A stretch of 9,164 bases of DNA from JASFEQ01 sp050122535 (GTDB lineage: Bacteria > Desulfobacterota > DSM-4660 > Desulfatiglandales > HGW-15), in contig JASFIT010000173.1 of NCBI GenBank assembly GCA_050122535.1, positions 1 to 9,164 on the forward strand. Reading direction: 5' to 3'. The translations under genes and the position numbers were made by a program. The notes beneath the pieces were generated by a model, which was not told the origin of the DNA, did no database searches, and saw only the letters and a list, made by a program, of their open reading frames with translations. How positions within the stretch are numbered: the first letter of the stretch is position 1; every line of letters begins with the position of its first letter. Of this stretch, positions 1 to 5,738 are shown one piece after another.

Positions 1-1271
1 AAACAGGACTTCAGAGGGTGGTCATCACCAACGTGGCTGAACTGTTGCCCTGGTGGAAGCGGGTCATCGGTCTGGGGTTTGATAAAATCCCCAGGGGAAA
101 AGCCCCTTCAGTGGAACATATTTACGGTTTCAAAGGACTTCTGAAGCGTGGTGACCCATCTCAACTGCCCCCATATGAGGCGGAAAAAAAAGAAACCATC
201 GAAATGCTCTACACCGGGGGTACTACAGGTCTCCCCAAGGGGGTCCCCTTCGCAAATATTACCTTTCTGGAAAGTGTTGCCGAGCAGAGGGCCATGAGTG
301 AAGCCTATATTCCTAAGGGTCAGGACATTATCATTCAGGGAGGTCCCCTATTCCATATCCTTGGCCAGGCCATGGGGCTGGGAGCCCTCCTATCAGGGGA
401 CACCCTCATTCTTTTGCCAAAAGTTAATTTGGACGGCCTCTTTGCCCAAATCCAGAGATACGGGGCGACGACCTTTTTTGGCGTCCCCACCATGTATCGT
501 ATGATTCTAGAGCATGAAAGGTTGGATTATTACGATTTGGGCTCACTCAAGTATTGTTTCTGTGCAGGTGACGTCTTGCCCGTTGAGGTGGGCGACAGGT
601 GGGTCAAAAAGTTCGACAAACCTCTGTATCAGGGATACGGGGCCACAGAGACCTGTGGTCGAGTCTCTCTCACGCCCATGGGTGCGGACGCCCCGTTGGG
701 TAGCGCTGGAAAGATCATGCCTCTTCAAAGCGTTAGACTGACAGATCCAGAAACCTTGGAGCCCGTGCCGCAAGGGCAACCGGGAGAACTACTCGTCTCC
801 TCGGAACATATGGTCAGGGCGTACTGGAACAAGCCGGAGGAGACGGCCGAGTGCTTTGTGGAGATGGAGGGTAGACTCTGGTACAGGACCCGTGACATCG
901 TGAACGTAGATGAAAATGGGTGGCTCTTCTATTTGGACAGGTCCGTCGACATGATAAAACACAAGGGCTACCGAGTTGCCTCCTCGGAGATAGAATCAGT
1001 GCTCCAAGGCCACCAAGCAGTAGTCGCCTCTTGCGTCGTAGGCATAAAGGATGAGAAAGTCGGTGAAAGGATCAAGGCCTTTGTTGTCCTCAAAGAGGAT
1101 GTGAAAGGGGTTAGTGCCTATGATCTCATGAGATGGTGCAGGGAAAAACTGGCCCCTTACAAGGTCCCTCAATATATAGAGTTCCGCGACATGCTGCCAA
1201 AATCCAAAGTGGGCAAACTCTTGCGCAGAGAACTTAGAGCAGAGGAGCAAAAGAAAGTGGAGGAGGCCTGA
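1..1271 (+). CDS. Acyl-CoA synthetase (AMP-forming ligase), 5' end cut off
   Basis: Activates a carboxylic acid to its acyl-CoA through an acyl-adenylate, in the cytoplasm. The reading frame is open to the window edge, so the GTG at 18 is probably internal; families of this type are about 540-560 aa, so roughly 120-130 N-terminal residues are missing. Numbering from base 18, the order of ANL-superfamily motifs is: the P-loop YTGGTTGLPKG (65-75), QGYGATETCG (205-214), the RD of YRTRDI (292-293), DRSVDMIKHKGYRV (307-320, hinge to the mobile C-terminal domain) and PKSKVGK (394-400), whose last Lys is the expected adenylation lysine. The usual YxTGD motif reads YRTRD here. Substrate cannot be read from sequence; long-chain or aromatic acids are likely for this subgroup. 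Nothing in the window is clearly operonic with it: the next gene is convergent. Confidence 0.93.
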   Translation, partial: TGLQRVVITNVAELLPWWKRVIGLGFDKIPRGKAPSVEHIYGFKGLLKRGDPSQLPPYEAEKKETIEMLYTGGTTGLPKGVPFANITFLESVAEQRAMSEAYIPKGQDIIIQGGPLFHILGQAMGLGALLSGDTLILLPKVNLDGLFAQIQRYGATTFFGVPTMYRMILEHERLDYYDLGSLKYCFCAGDVLPVEVGDRWVKKFDKPLYQGYGATETCGRVSLTPMGADAPLGSAGKIMPLQSVRLTDPETLEPVPQGQPGELLVSSEHMVRAYWNKPEETAECFVEMEGRLWYRTRDIVNVDENGWLFYLDRSVDMIKHKGYRVASSEIESVLQGHQAVVASCVVGIKDEKVGERIKAFVVLKEDVKGVSAYDLMRWCREKLAPYKVPQYIEFRDMLPKSKVGKLLRRELRAEEQKKVEEA

Positions 1272-1309
1272 AATGGTTCGGGGCCTCTCACAAACTTCTC
1301 CTTCATTTG

Positions 1310-1765
1310 TCACTTCCTGGGGTTCTTAAGCCTATCTGACCCAGAATTCACCCGATCTATGGCTTCGCCGATGCTCTCTAGCAGACGACGTTTATCTTCC
1401 CTTTTGACCTTCATGCTTTGGCGACCACCTATGGTAATAAGGTAGAGCCGTTTGTTCTTTCTGATTCCGGATAAATACGTCTCCACCTTCCAATCGGAGT
1501 CGAGTGGTAGCAGATCATTTCTCAAAGAGAGAATCCCGTAGCTGAGTCTTATTCCATCCTGGCCCACAGAAACAGCACTGAACCCAAAGATGGTACTGTT
1601 AAAAAACCAGAGGACCAAAACCAACCAGATGGTGAACACTGCGGCGTGTTTTCGCCTCTTTTTGATGATCGCGTGAATGAGGAGAGAGAACACCACACCG
1701 AGAGAAATCAGCATGATGGCATTTTGGATAAAGAGGGATTTGATGATGAATATTTGTGCATCCAT
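1310..1765 (-). CDS. Small two-helix membrane protein of unknown function, PH-like tail
   Basis: I do not recognise this protein. From the ATG at 1765 it is 151 aa. It has two hydrophobic segments, about residues 5-34 and 44-63, separated by a very basic KKRRKH loop. A soluble tail of about 85 residues follows (beginning VSVGQDGIRL), with an alternating beta pattern and a final charged helix (EDKRRLLESIGEAIDRV). That layout resembles small bacterial PH-domain membrane proteins (YcxB/YdbT style); this is inference only. The start is uncertain: the ATG has no clear Shine-Dalgarno, whereas an in-frame GTG at 1837 (175 aa) has GGGAG three bases upstream but lies at the edge of repeat-like DNA. 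The gene converges on the acyl-CoA synthetase with a 38-nt gap and has no partner on its own strand. Confidence 0.6.
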   Translation of the reverse strand: MDAQIFIIKSLFIQNAIMLISLGVVFSLLIHAIIKKRRKHAAVFTIWLVLVLWFFNSTIFGFSAVSVGQDGIRLSYGILSLRNDLLPLDSDWKVETYLSGIRKNKRLYLITIGGRQSMKVKREDKRRLLESIGEAIDRVNSGSDRLKNPRK

Positions 1766-1796
1766 ATTGTTATAGTAGGGATAACACAGCCTATTT

Positions 1797-1821
1797 TGGG
1801 TGTCAATCAGTGAAACACCCA
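1797..1821. repeat. 7-bp inverted repeat upstream of the small membrane protein
   Basis: TGGGTGT (1797-1803) and ACACCCA (1815-1821) are perfect complements around an 11-nt spacer. If the ATG at 1765 is the true start of the - strand gene, this sits 32-56 nt upstream, where an operator could lie, next to a TTGACA-like sequence on the - strand. If the GTG at 1837 is used it is coding. No protein can be assigned to it. Confidence 0.3.
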
Positions 1822-1869
1822 CGGGTAAGACTTCCACGGACTCCCTTCGGTGCTTCGACTTTGCTCAGT

Positions 1870-1956
1870 ATCGACCCTGAGCCGTTAGGCCTTGAGCGGC
1901 TCGACCTGAGCTCGCCGACAGGTCTCACGGCCGAAAGGCCATATGGAAGGGTCGAT
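1870..1956. repeat. Cloverleaf-like cluster of inverted repeats (REP-like)
   Basis: An outer 8-bp perfect stem, ATCGACCC (1870-1877) with GGGTCGAT (1949-1956), encloses three side-by-side hairpins. These are GAGCCG/CGGCTC (1879-1884 with 1897-1902), GACCTG/CAGGTC (1903-1908 with 1919-1924) and GGCC-GAAA-GGCC (1929-1940, a GNRA tetraloop). The flanks carry further small palindromes: GTCGAGTCGAC (1986-1996) and ATGGGTCCCAT (2023-2033). The wording of the flanks (cttcgactttgctcag, gaactcagggcctgag) resembles the dispersed intergenic repeats common in deltaproteobacteria; that resemblance is from memory. It is not a tRNA: there is no TTCRA loop, no CCA-like end and no anticodon arm of normal size. 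No convincing ORF crosses it. Confidence 0.55.
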
Positions 1957-2064
1957 GAACTCAGGGCCTGAGCATGTCCAAAGCCGTCGAGTCGACGTAA
2001 GGCATGCGCTAGGGCAAGTTATATGGGTCCCATCCCCCCCCCATGAAACATGAGGACCTTTTGC

Positions 2065-2093
2065 TTGACAGTCAAAAATTTCATCTGTTAGAT
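2065..2093 (+). promoter_or_regulatory. Sigma70-type promoter for the permease gene
   Basis: A perfect -35 hexamer TTGACA (2065-2070) is followed after a 17-nt spacer by TTAGAT (2088-2093), a weak -10. Transcription would begin near 2100, giving a leader of about 28 nt that contains AGGAGG (2112-2117) ten bases before the ATG at 2128. A run of nine C (2034-2042) lies 22 nt upstream of the -35. Confidence 0.55.
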
Positions 2094-2127
2094 TGCCATT
2101 CCATATCTTTCAGGAGGCCTCTTCATC

Positions 2128-3870
2128 ATGCGGAACATGGGTAGGTGCATCGCCTTCGCAGTACTTGTAACCTTCATTGCTGCCTCTGCAATCGCTGGGG
2201 GCCATGGTGCCGGCAGTGATCCCTCCCAAAAGGCCATAACCCCAGACAGCGTTACAGTCAATCTTTCCGGCCGTATCCTCGACACCCATAAGGAACCGAT
2301 CGCTGAGGCAGAGGTGGTCATTCTGGTCAACGGCATGGAAACGGACCGCATCGTGACGGCATCCAACGGGCATTACGTTTCTCGCTTTCAACTGGAGAAG
2401 GTAGAGATCAACACCTCCACTATCCAATTAAAAGCCCGAAAGACGAGCTTTGGGACGCGACTTCTCAAAATCAAGGCCATTGACCTGGCTCGGAAAGGGA
2501 GCCACTATTTCTTTAGCCAAGATATTGTCATGCCCCGCATTTTGGGGGCGGCATTTTGGATTTCTACGGTTTTGTTCATCCTTGCATATGGCCTCATCGC
2601 ATTTGAACTCTTGCACCGAACCATTGCGGCTATGCTCGGCGCAGCACTCATGTTACTCATATCCCATACAATCGGGACCCTATGGCCTGAATTCCATATC
2701 TTTTCCTTTGAAAGGGCTGTCGAGGCCATAGACATGAATGTCATTTTTCTCCTCATGGGAATGATGGTCATTGTGGGTGTTTTGAAGCATACCGGATTGT
2801 TTCAGTGGTGTGCCTACATATCCTACAGGCTGGCTAGAGGGAAGGTTTTTCTGCTCGTCGTCTATCTCATGATCTTCACTGCCGTCTCCTCAGCTTTTCT
2901 GGATAACGTGACCACGATGCTCCTCTTGACAGGGGTGGCCATAGAAATAGCCGTCTCCTTGGCCATCAAACCGATTACCATTCTGATCCCCCTGGTGCTT
3001 GCATCTAACGTGGGAGGCACATCCACCCTTATTGGCGACCCCCCCAATATTATGATCGGATCCTACGCCGGCCTCACGTTCATGGACTTCGTTATTGCGC
3101 TCGCCCTAGTGTGCGGTATCACTATGATTGTCTTATTTGTTTTCACAAAGCTCGTGTGGGGAAAGGGGTACGCGGATGCAAAGATTGAAAATGTGGAAGA
3201 ATATATCCAGGAACTGAAGGAGAAATATCCCATCACCGATCCCGGGCTCTTGGCCTATGGTCTGGGCACCTTAGGTTTTGCCGTATTCCTGTTCCTCAGC
3301 CACGGTTACTGGCACATGGAGGTGAGTGTGGCAGCCCTGATGGGGGCCTCCGTGCTCCTCACCATCGCTATCCTCAAGCAGAAAGTGAATGTGATCGAGA
3401 TTGTTGAGAAAGATATTGAATGGCCCACACTGATGTTCTTCATTTTCCTTTTTATTCTTGTGGGGGCGGTGCAAGAGAGCGGGCTGCTTGCACTGATTGC
3501 GGACTGGATCCTGGAACTTTCCAAGGGAGACTTCGTGGCCGCTTGCAGCCTGATCATCTGGGTGGCTGCCATAATGTCCGCCTTTGTAGATAATATCCCT
3601 TTCACAGCGACCATGCTGCCCATCGTGGCCTATCTCAGTACAGTGATTCCGGACTCAGGCAATACGCTCTGGTGGGCCCTCGCCCTGGGTGCATGCTTCG
3701 GTGGTAACGGCACGATCATTGGGGCATCTGCAAATGTGGTGACCTTGGGGATCGCAGAAGCGAGGGGATATAGGATCACGTTTGGTGGATTCATGAAAAC
3801 GGCCTTTCCTTTCATGATTATCAGTGTACTTATAGCCCATGTCTGGCTTCTCATCTTCAGACCACAGTAA
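2128..3870 (+). CDS. SLC13/ArsB/NhaD-type ion permease with N-terminal extracytoplasmic domain
   Basis: An inner-membrane transporter of the ion transporter superfamily (ArsB, NhaD, CitMHS, SLC13 relatives). Residues 1-23 form a signal peptide ending ASAIA. Residues about 42-135 are a beta-rich carboxypeptidase-regulatory-like/Ig-like domain (VNLSGRILDTHKEPIAEAEV, then TASNGHYVSRF). From about 137 onward come the permease helices. Both inverted halves carry the family signature: SAFLDNVTT (255-263) with GGTSTLIGDPPN (296-307), and SAFVDNIPFTATMLP (484-498) with GGNGTIIGASANVV (525-538). At 580 aa it is longer than a plain ArsB (about 430 aa) mainly because of the N-terminal domain. The start has AGGAGG ten bases upstream. 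Substrate is not readable: Na+/H+ exchange, sulfate, dicarboxylate or arsenite export are all possible. There is no arsR or arsC nearby, which argues mildly against arsenic. A cupin gene follows 75 nt downstream. Confidence 0.9.
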   Translation: MRNMGRCIAFAVLVTFIAASAIAGGHGAGSDPSQKAITPDSVTVNLSGRILDTHKEPIAEAEVVILVNGMETDRIVTASNGHYVSRFQLEKVEINTSTIQLKARKTSFGTRLLKIKAIDLARKGSHYFFSQDIVMPRILGAAFWISTVLFILAYGLIAFELLHRTIAAMLGAALMLLISHTIGTLWPEFHIFSFERAVEAIDMNVIFLLMGMMVIVGVLKHTGLFQWCAYISYRLARGKVFLLVVYLMIFTAVSSAFLDNVTTMLLLTGVAIEIAVSLAIKPITILIPLVLASNVGGTSTLIGDPPNIMIGSYAGLTFMDFVIALALVCGITMIVLFVFTKLVWGKGYADAKIENVEEYIQELKEKYPITDPGLLAYGLGTLGFAVFLFLSHGYWHMEVSVAALMGASVLLTIAILKQKVNVIEIVEKDIEWPTLMFFIFLFILVGAVQESGLLALIADWILELSKGDFVAACSLIIWVAAIMSAFVDNIPFTATMLPIVAYLSTVIPDSGNTLWWALALGACFGGNGTIIGASANVVTLGIAEARGYRITFGGFMKTAFPFMIISVLIAHVWLLIFRPQ

Positions 3871-3875
3871 TTGGA

Positions 3876-3892
3876 AAGGATCCTGGATCCTT
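3876..3892. repeat. 17-nt perfect palindrome just after the permease gene
   Basis: AAGGATCC, a central T, then GGATCCTT: fully self-complementary, starting five bases after the permease stop codon. It could form a short hairpin at the mRNA end, but no U-run follows, so it is not a convincing intrinsic terminator. A direct repeat CTTGATT (3890-3896 and 3904-3910) follows. Confidence 0.5.
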
Positions 3893-3945
3893 GATTCTAG
3901 ATACTTGATTTCCTCAATGGCCGAAGGATATCCAAAGGAGGGGAT

Positions 3946-4263
3946 ATGGCTTTTTGGGATTTAGCGACCTTACAGTTGGAACAATTCAGACCAGGGATCA
4001 TGAGCAAAGCGGAGCTGGGGGAGAATTTGATCATGGCGTGCATGGAAATAGGCGCAGGCCTGGAAGACGCAGGCCACGCACACCCCTTTGACCAGTGTGG
4101 CATCGTCCTGGAAGGTGAAATAGAGATGTTTATCGGTGAGGAACGCAGAAGGCTCCATTCCAGTGAGGGCTACTTCATTCCCGCGGGAGAATCTCATGGC
4201 TGGAAGACGCTTGAGAACGCTGTGAGGCTGCTGGACATATCGTTGAAATCCGAACTCAAATAG
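3946..4263 (+). CDS. Small single-domain cupin protein
   Basis: A 105-aa protein consisting of one cupin beta-barrel. Motif 1 is seen as HAHPFDQCGIVLEGE (44-58), with H44 and H46 as metal ligands and Gln50 where Glu is usual. Motif 2 is GYFIPAGESHGWK (75-87), with H84 as the third ligand. No signal peptide or other domain is present, so a cytoplasmic metal-binding protein is expected. Small cupins include sensors, isomerases and dioxygenases, so the reaction cannot be named. The start is secure: AGGAGG at 3936-3941 lies four bases before the ATG. It lies 75 nt downstream of the permease on the same strand with no strong terminator between them, so co-transcription is likely. Confidence 0.85.
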   Translation: MAFWDLATLQLEQFRPGIMSKAELGENLIMACMEIGAGLEDAGHAHPFDQCGIVLEGEIEMFIGEERRRLHSSEGYFIPAGESHGWKTLENAVRLLDISLKSELK

Positions 4264-4294
4264 ACTCGTTCGATCGGACCAACCCGATTCCAGA

Positions 4295-4528
4295 CTAGTG
4301 CACATCCAGAAATAGAGAATGAAGCACTTTGCGGCCTAGCAGAGTTTCCAATTCAGAAATGAGGGGTTTTTTCGTTGCGCTAGGCCGCATCCGCCTTCGC
4401 TTTCAAGCTACGGCGGGACATGCAAGGGTTTTCGCCGAGGCGTACAGCTCAGTACGTCGCAGGAGGAAACCCGCGGAGAACGACGCTCAGCGGAAAAATA
4501 GCCATTTCTGGATGGAAACTAGGCTAGG
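4295..4528. repeat. Compound palindromic intergenic element (MITE/REP-like) reaching the moaC stop
   Basis: Near-identical inverted arms bound the stretch: 4335-4361 (CCTAGCAGAGTTTCCA, then ATTCAGAAATG) and, in reverse complement, 4503-4528 (CCTAGCCTAGTTTCCATC, then CAGAAATG). They differ at only a few positions. A third, direct partial copy lies at 4295-4313 (CTAGT, then CATCCAGAAAT at 4303-4313). Inside are a perfect 11-bp inverted repeat, TGCGGCCTAGC (4330-4340) with GCTAGGCCGCA (4379-4389), and a long imperfect hairpin (4426-4472). No transposase is encoded; the ORFs that cross it look like chance. The right arm contains the TAG stop of moaC (4524-4526), so the element runs up to or into the end of that gene. 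It fills the whole gap between the convergent cupin and moaC genes. Confidence 0.6.
4426..4472. repeat. Long imperfect hairpin inside the 4295-4528 element
   Basis: GGGTTTTCGCCGAGGCGTAC (4426-4445) pairs imperfectly with 4452-4472 (GTACGTCGCAGG, then AGGAAACCC) across the 6-nt loop AGCTCA. The ends (GGGTTT/AAACCC) and the top (CGTAC/GTACG) are perfect, and the middle is mismatched. It is probably the core of the element and would fold on either strand as single-stranded DNA or RNA. Confidence 0.5.
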
Positions 4529-4958
4529 AACCCTTTTCCTTTCTAACCACCCTGATATCCGTGATGCGGGTGTTCGGGTATTGACCCCCCTCATCCTTTT
4601 CCAGGTATTTCACCATATCCCACACCGTGTTTAAGGCGGTGGAAACCCCCACAAGGGCTTCCATCTCAACCCCTGTCCTCGCCTGTGCCTTGATCACGCA
4701 TCTGGCTTCCACAGTATCTGCGCTGAGTTGAAAGTCCACGCCAACCGCATCTAGTGGGATCTGGTGACAGTGGGGAATCAAGAGATGGGTCTGTTTTGCC
4801 GCATTCATGGCAGCCACTTCCGCCACCTGCAAGGGATCACCCTTTTTGATCCTGCCCGCCTTTATCTCCGCCATGGTCTTTGGGGATAAGAGGATTTTCC
4901 CCAAGGCCTCAGCCCTGCGATGGACAACAGGCTTCTCTGTAACATCAACCATTCCCAT
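4524..4958 (-). CDS. moaC: Cyclic pyranopterin monophosphate synthase MoaC
   Basis: Second step of molybdenum cofactor synthesis: converts the MoaA product 3',8-cyclo-7,8-dihydro-GTP to cyclic pyranopterin monophosphate in the cytoplasm. The 144-aa protein shows MVDVTEKP (3-10), KKGDPLQVAEVAAMNAAKQ (38-56, whose K39 matches the E. coli catalytic Lys51), LIPHCHQIPL (60-69), TGVEMEALVGVS (95-106) and WDMVK (113-117, whose D114 and K117 match E. coli Asp128 and Lys131). It is slightly shorter than the usual 158-161 aa because it begins directly at MVDV. The start is supported by GGAAGG (4967-4972) eight bases upstream and by an in-frame stop at 4992-4994. It lies 33 nt after the moaE-like gene, so the two are probably one transcript. 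Its TAG stop lies within the inverted-repeat arm of the downstream element. Confidence 0.95.
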   Translation of the reverse strand: MGMVDVTEKPVVHRRAEALGKILLSPKTMAEIKAGRIKKGDPLQVAEVAAMNAAKQTHLLIPHCHQIPLDAVGVDFQLSADTVEARCVIKAQARTGVEMEALVGVSTALNTVWDMVKYLEKDEGGQYPNTRITDIRVVRKEKGS

Positions 4959-4991
4959 ATTTCTTTCCTTCCCTATTGGCGGTTTTCCTGC

Positions 4992-5360
4992 TCACTTTCC
5001 GCTGGAACTGAACAATTCTTTCTTTTTGGATGCCTCCTTTTTGAGGCGATTCACCGTCTCGATAAGCGCTGGAAAGACATTTTCCCGAAGATCTCCTGCC
5101 ACCGCCACAGCCAGGATCGGATCTCCCACCTCCAGATGCCCCTCATTAATATCAACTATAACTTCAATTATCCCTGGCAATCCATTGATATCACTAATTA
5201 TATTATCGATAACCTTGTGGTCATACACGACTTCAATGCCAGATACATCCCGCCCATTGCGGGAAACCCCTCGCACAATGCCCAGGTGGCTTGCGATCAT
5301 CCCAATTTTCTCATGTTCCGGGTGTGCCTTCAGCCTCTCTATCATCTTGTTGAGATCCAT
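4992..5360 (-). CDS. MoaE-like molybdopterin synthase catalytic subunit, short and divergent
   Basis: MoaE, with MoaD thiocarboxylate, adds the dithiolene sulfurs to cyclic pyranopterin monophosphate. This 122-aa protein aligns by eye with the family: SHLGIVRGVSRNGRDVSGIEV (24-44; R30 matches E. coli Arg39), GHLEVGDPILAVAVAG (74-89), LRENVFPALIETVNRLKKEA (91-110). The hallmark PFWKRE segment is missing. However, K107 and K114 keep the spacing of E. coli Lys119 and Lys126, and the histidine of the SAHR motif is Leu. It is shorter than the usual 140-150 aa. The start is the ATG at 5358-5360, with GGAGGGG about eight bases upstream; the open frame extends further to 5489 but that part is repeat-derived. 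moaC follows after 33 nt. No moaD is in the window. MoaE family membership is fairly sure; full activity is not. Confidence 0.75.
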   Translation of the reverse strand: MDLNKMIERLKAHPEHEKIGMIASHLGIVRGVSRNGRDVSGIEVVYDHKVIDNIISDINGLPGIIEVIVDINEGHLEVGDPILAVAVAGDLRENVFPALIETVNRLKKEASKKKELFSSSGK

Positions 5361-5454
5361 GCCTGTACCCCTCCGCAATTCCTTATGTGATTGGCGAGTT
5401 GTTGCTCTGCCAGCGAGAATTGAGCCCCCGTTCTTGACACAAAAATTGGAAACT

Positions 5455-5661
5455 CGAAATGCGAAATCCGAAACCATCTCGAAATCCAAATTTTCAAATT
5501 TTCAAAACAGAAATACTTCCAAAATCCTGGGAGCCGGAAATCATTAAAATGCTTCGGTCATTTGAAACCGGGGACCCGCCCGCAGGGTGGGGAGTCCAAG
5601 CGCAGCGCGGACAATTTTGGGCCTTTGGATTTGTTTCGAATTTCGAACTTCGATATTCGGA
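5455..5661. repeat. Intergenic element bounded by inverted 7-bp tandem repeats
   Basis: The left side has tandem heptads CGAAATG, CGAAATC, CGAAACC (5455-5475) and another CGAAATC (5480-5486). The right side has their complements TTTCGAA, TTTCGAA, CTTCGAT, ATTCGGA (5634-5661). Just inside, AAATCCAAA (5482-5490) pairs with TTTGGATTT (5624-5632). The interior holds a tandem AAATTTTC (5488-5503) and a GC-rich hairpin at 5572-5597: GGAC/GTCC ends, CCGCCC/GGGTGG stem with one G-U pair, GCA loop. Short ORFs crossing it give low-complexity peptides and should not be called as genes. It fills most of the 378-nt gap between hemA and the moaE-like gene. The remaining 5662-5738 shows nothing definite. 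Confidence 0.6.
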
Positions 5662-5738
5662 TTTTAGGTCCTCAATTGCACTCCAATTCAGTTTAGGGAC
5701 CAACCTTCCATTACATATCCCCTGAGAAACAGATAACT

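Noticed and set aside
1261..1290. GAGGCC/GGCCTC hairpin around the acyl-CoA synthetase stop codon as a terminator
   Set aside because: The stem is only 6 bp with a 13-nt loop and no U-run follows on either strand.
1870..1956. tRNA gene suggested by the four-stem layout
   Set aside because: No TTCRA T-loop, no normal anticodon loop and no conserved D-loop bases; arm lengths do not fit.
1756..1971. 71-aa ORF on the + strand
   Set aside because: It lies over the start of the small membrane protein and the cloverleaf-like repeat, has no ribosome site and an arginine- and leucine-rich composition typical of repeat-derived frames.
2023..2042. Riboswitch or intrinsic terminator at ATGGGTCCCAT plus the C-run
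   Set aside because: The palindrome is short and followed by C, not U, and it lies upstream of the promoter rather than in the leader.
2128..2427. Antisense ORFs of 92-105 aa across the start of the permease gene
   Set aside because: They are opposite a gene with clear domain motifs, promoter and ribosome site, and their peptides show no recognisable family.
4329..4634. 101-aa + strand ORF after the cupin gene
   Set aside because: It runs through the palindromic element and antisense into moaC; no ribosome site and no protein-like pattern.
5361..5489. N-terminal extension of the moaE-like gene to 5489
   Set aside because: The extra residues (FAFRVSNF-type) come from the heptad repeat element, and the ATG at 5360 has GGAGGGG ahead of it.
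4807..5547. 246-aa and 156-aa + strand ORFs
   Set aside because: They are antisense to moaC and the moaE-like gene, which have strong family motifs on the - strand.
5455..5661. CRISPR array suggested by repeated CGAAAT units
   Set aside because: Units are 7 bp, tandem without spacers and inverted at the far end; no cas gene is present.
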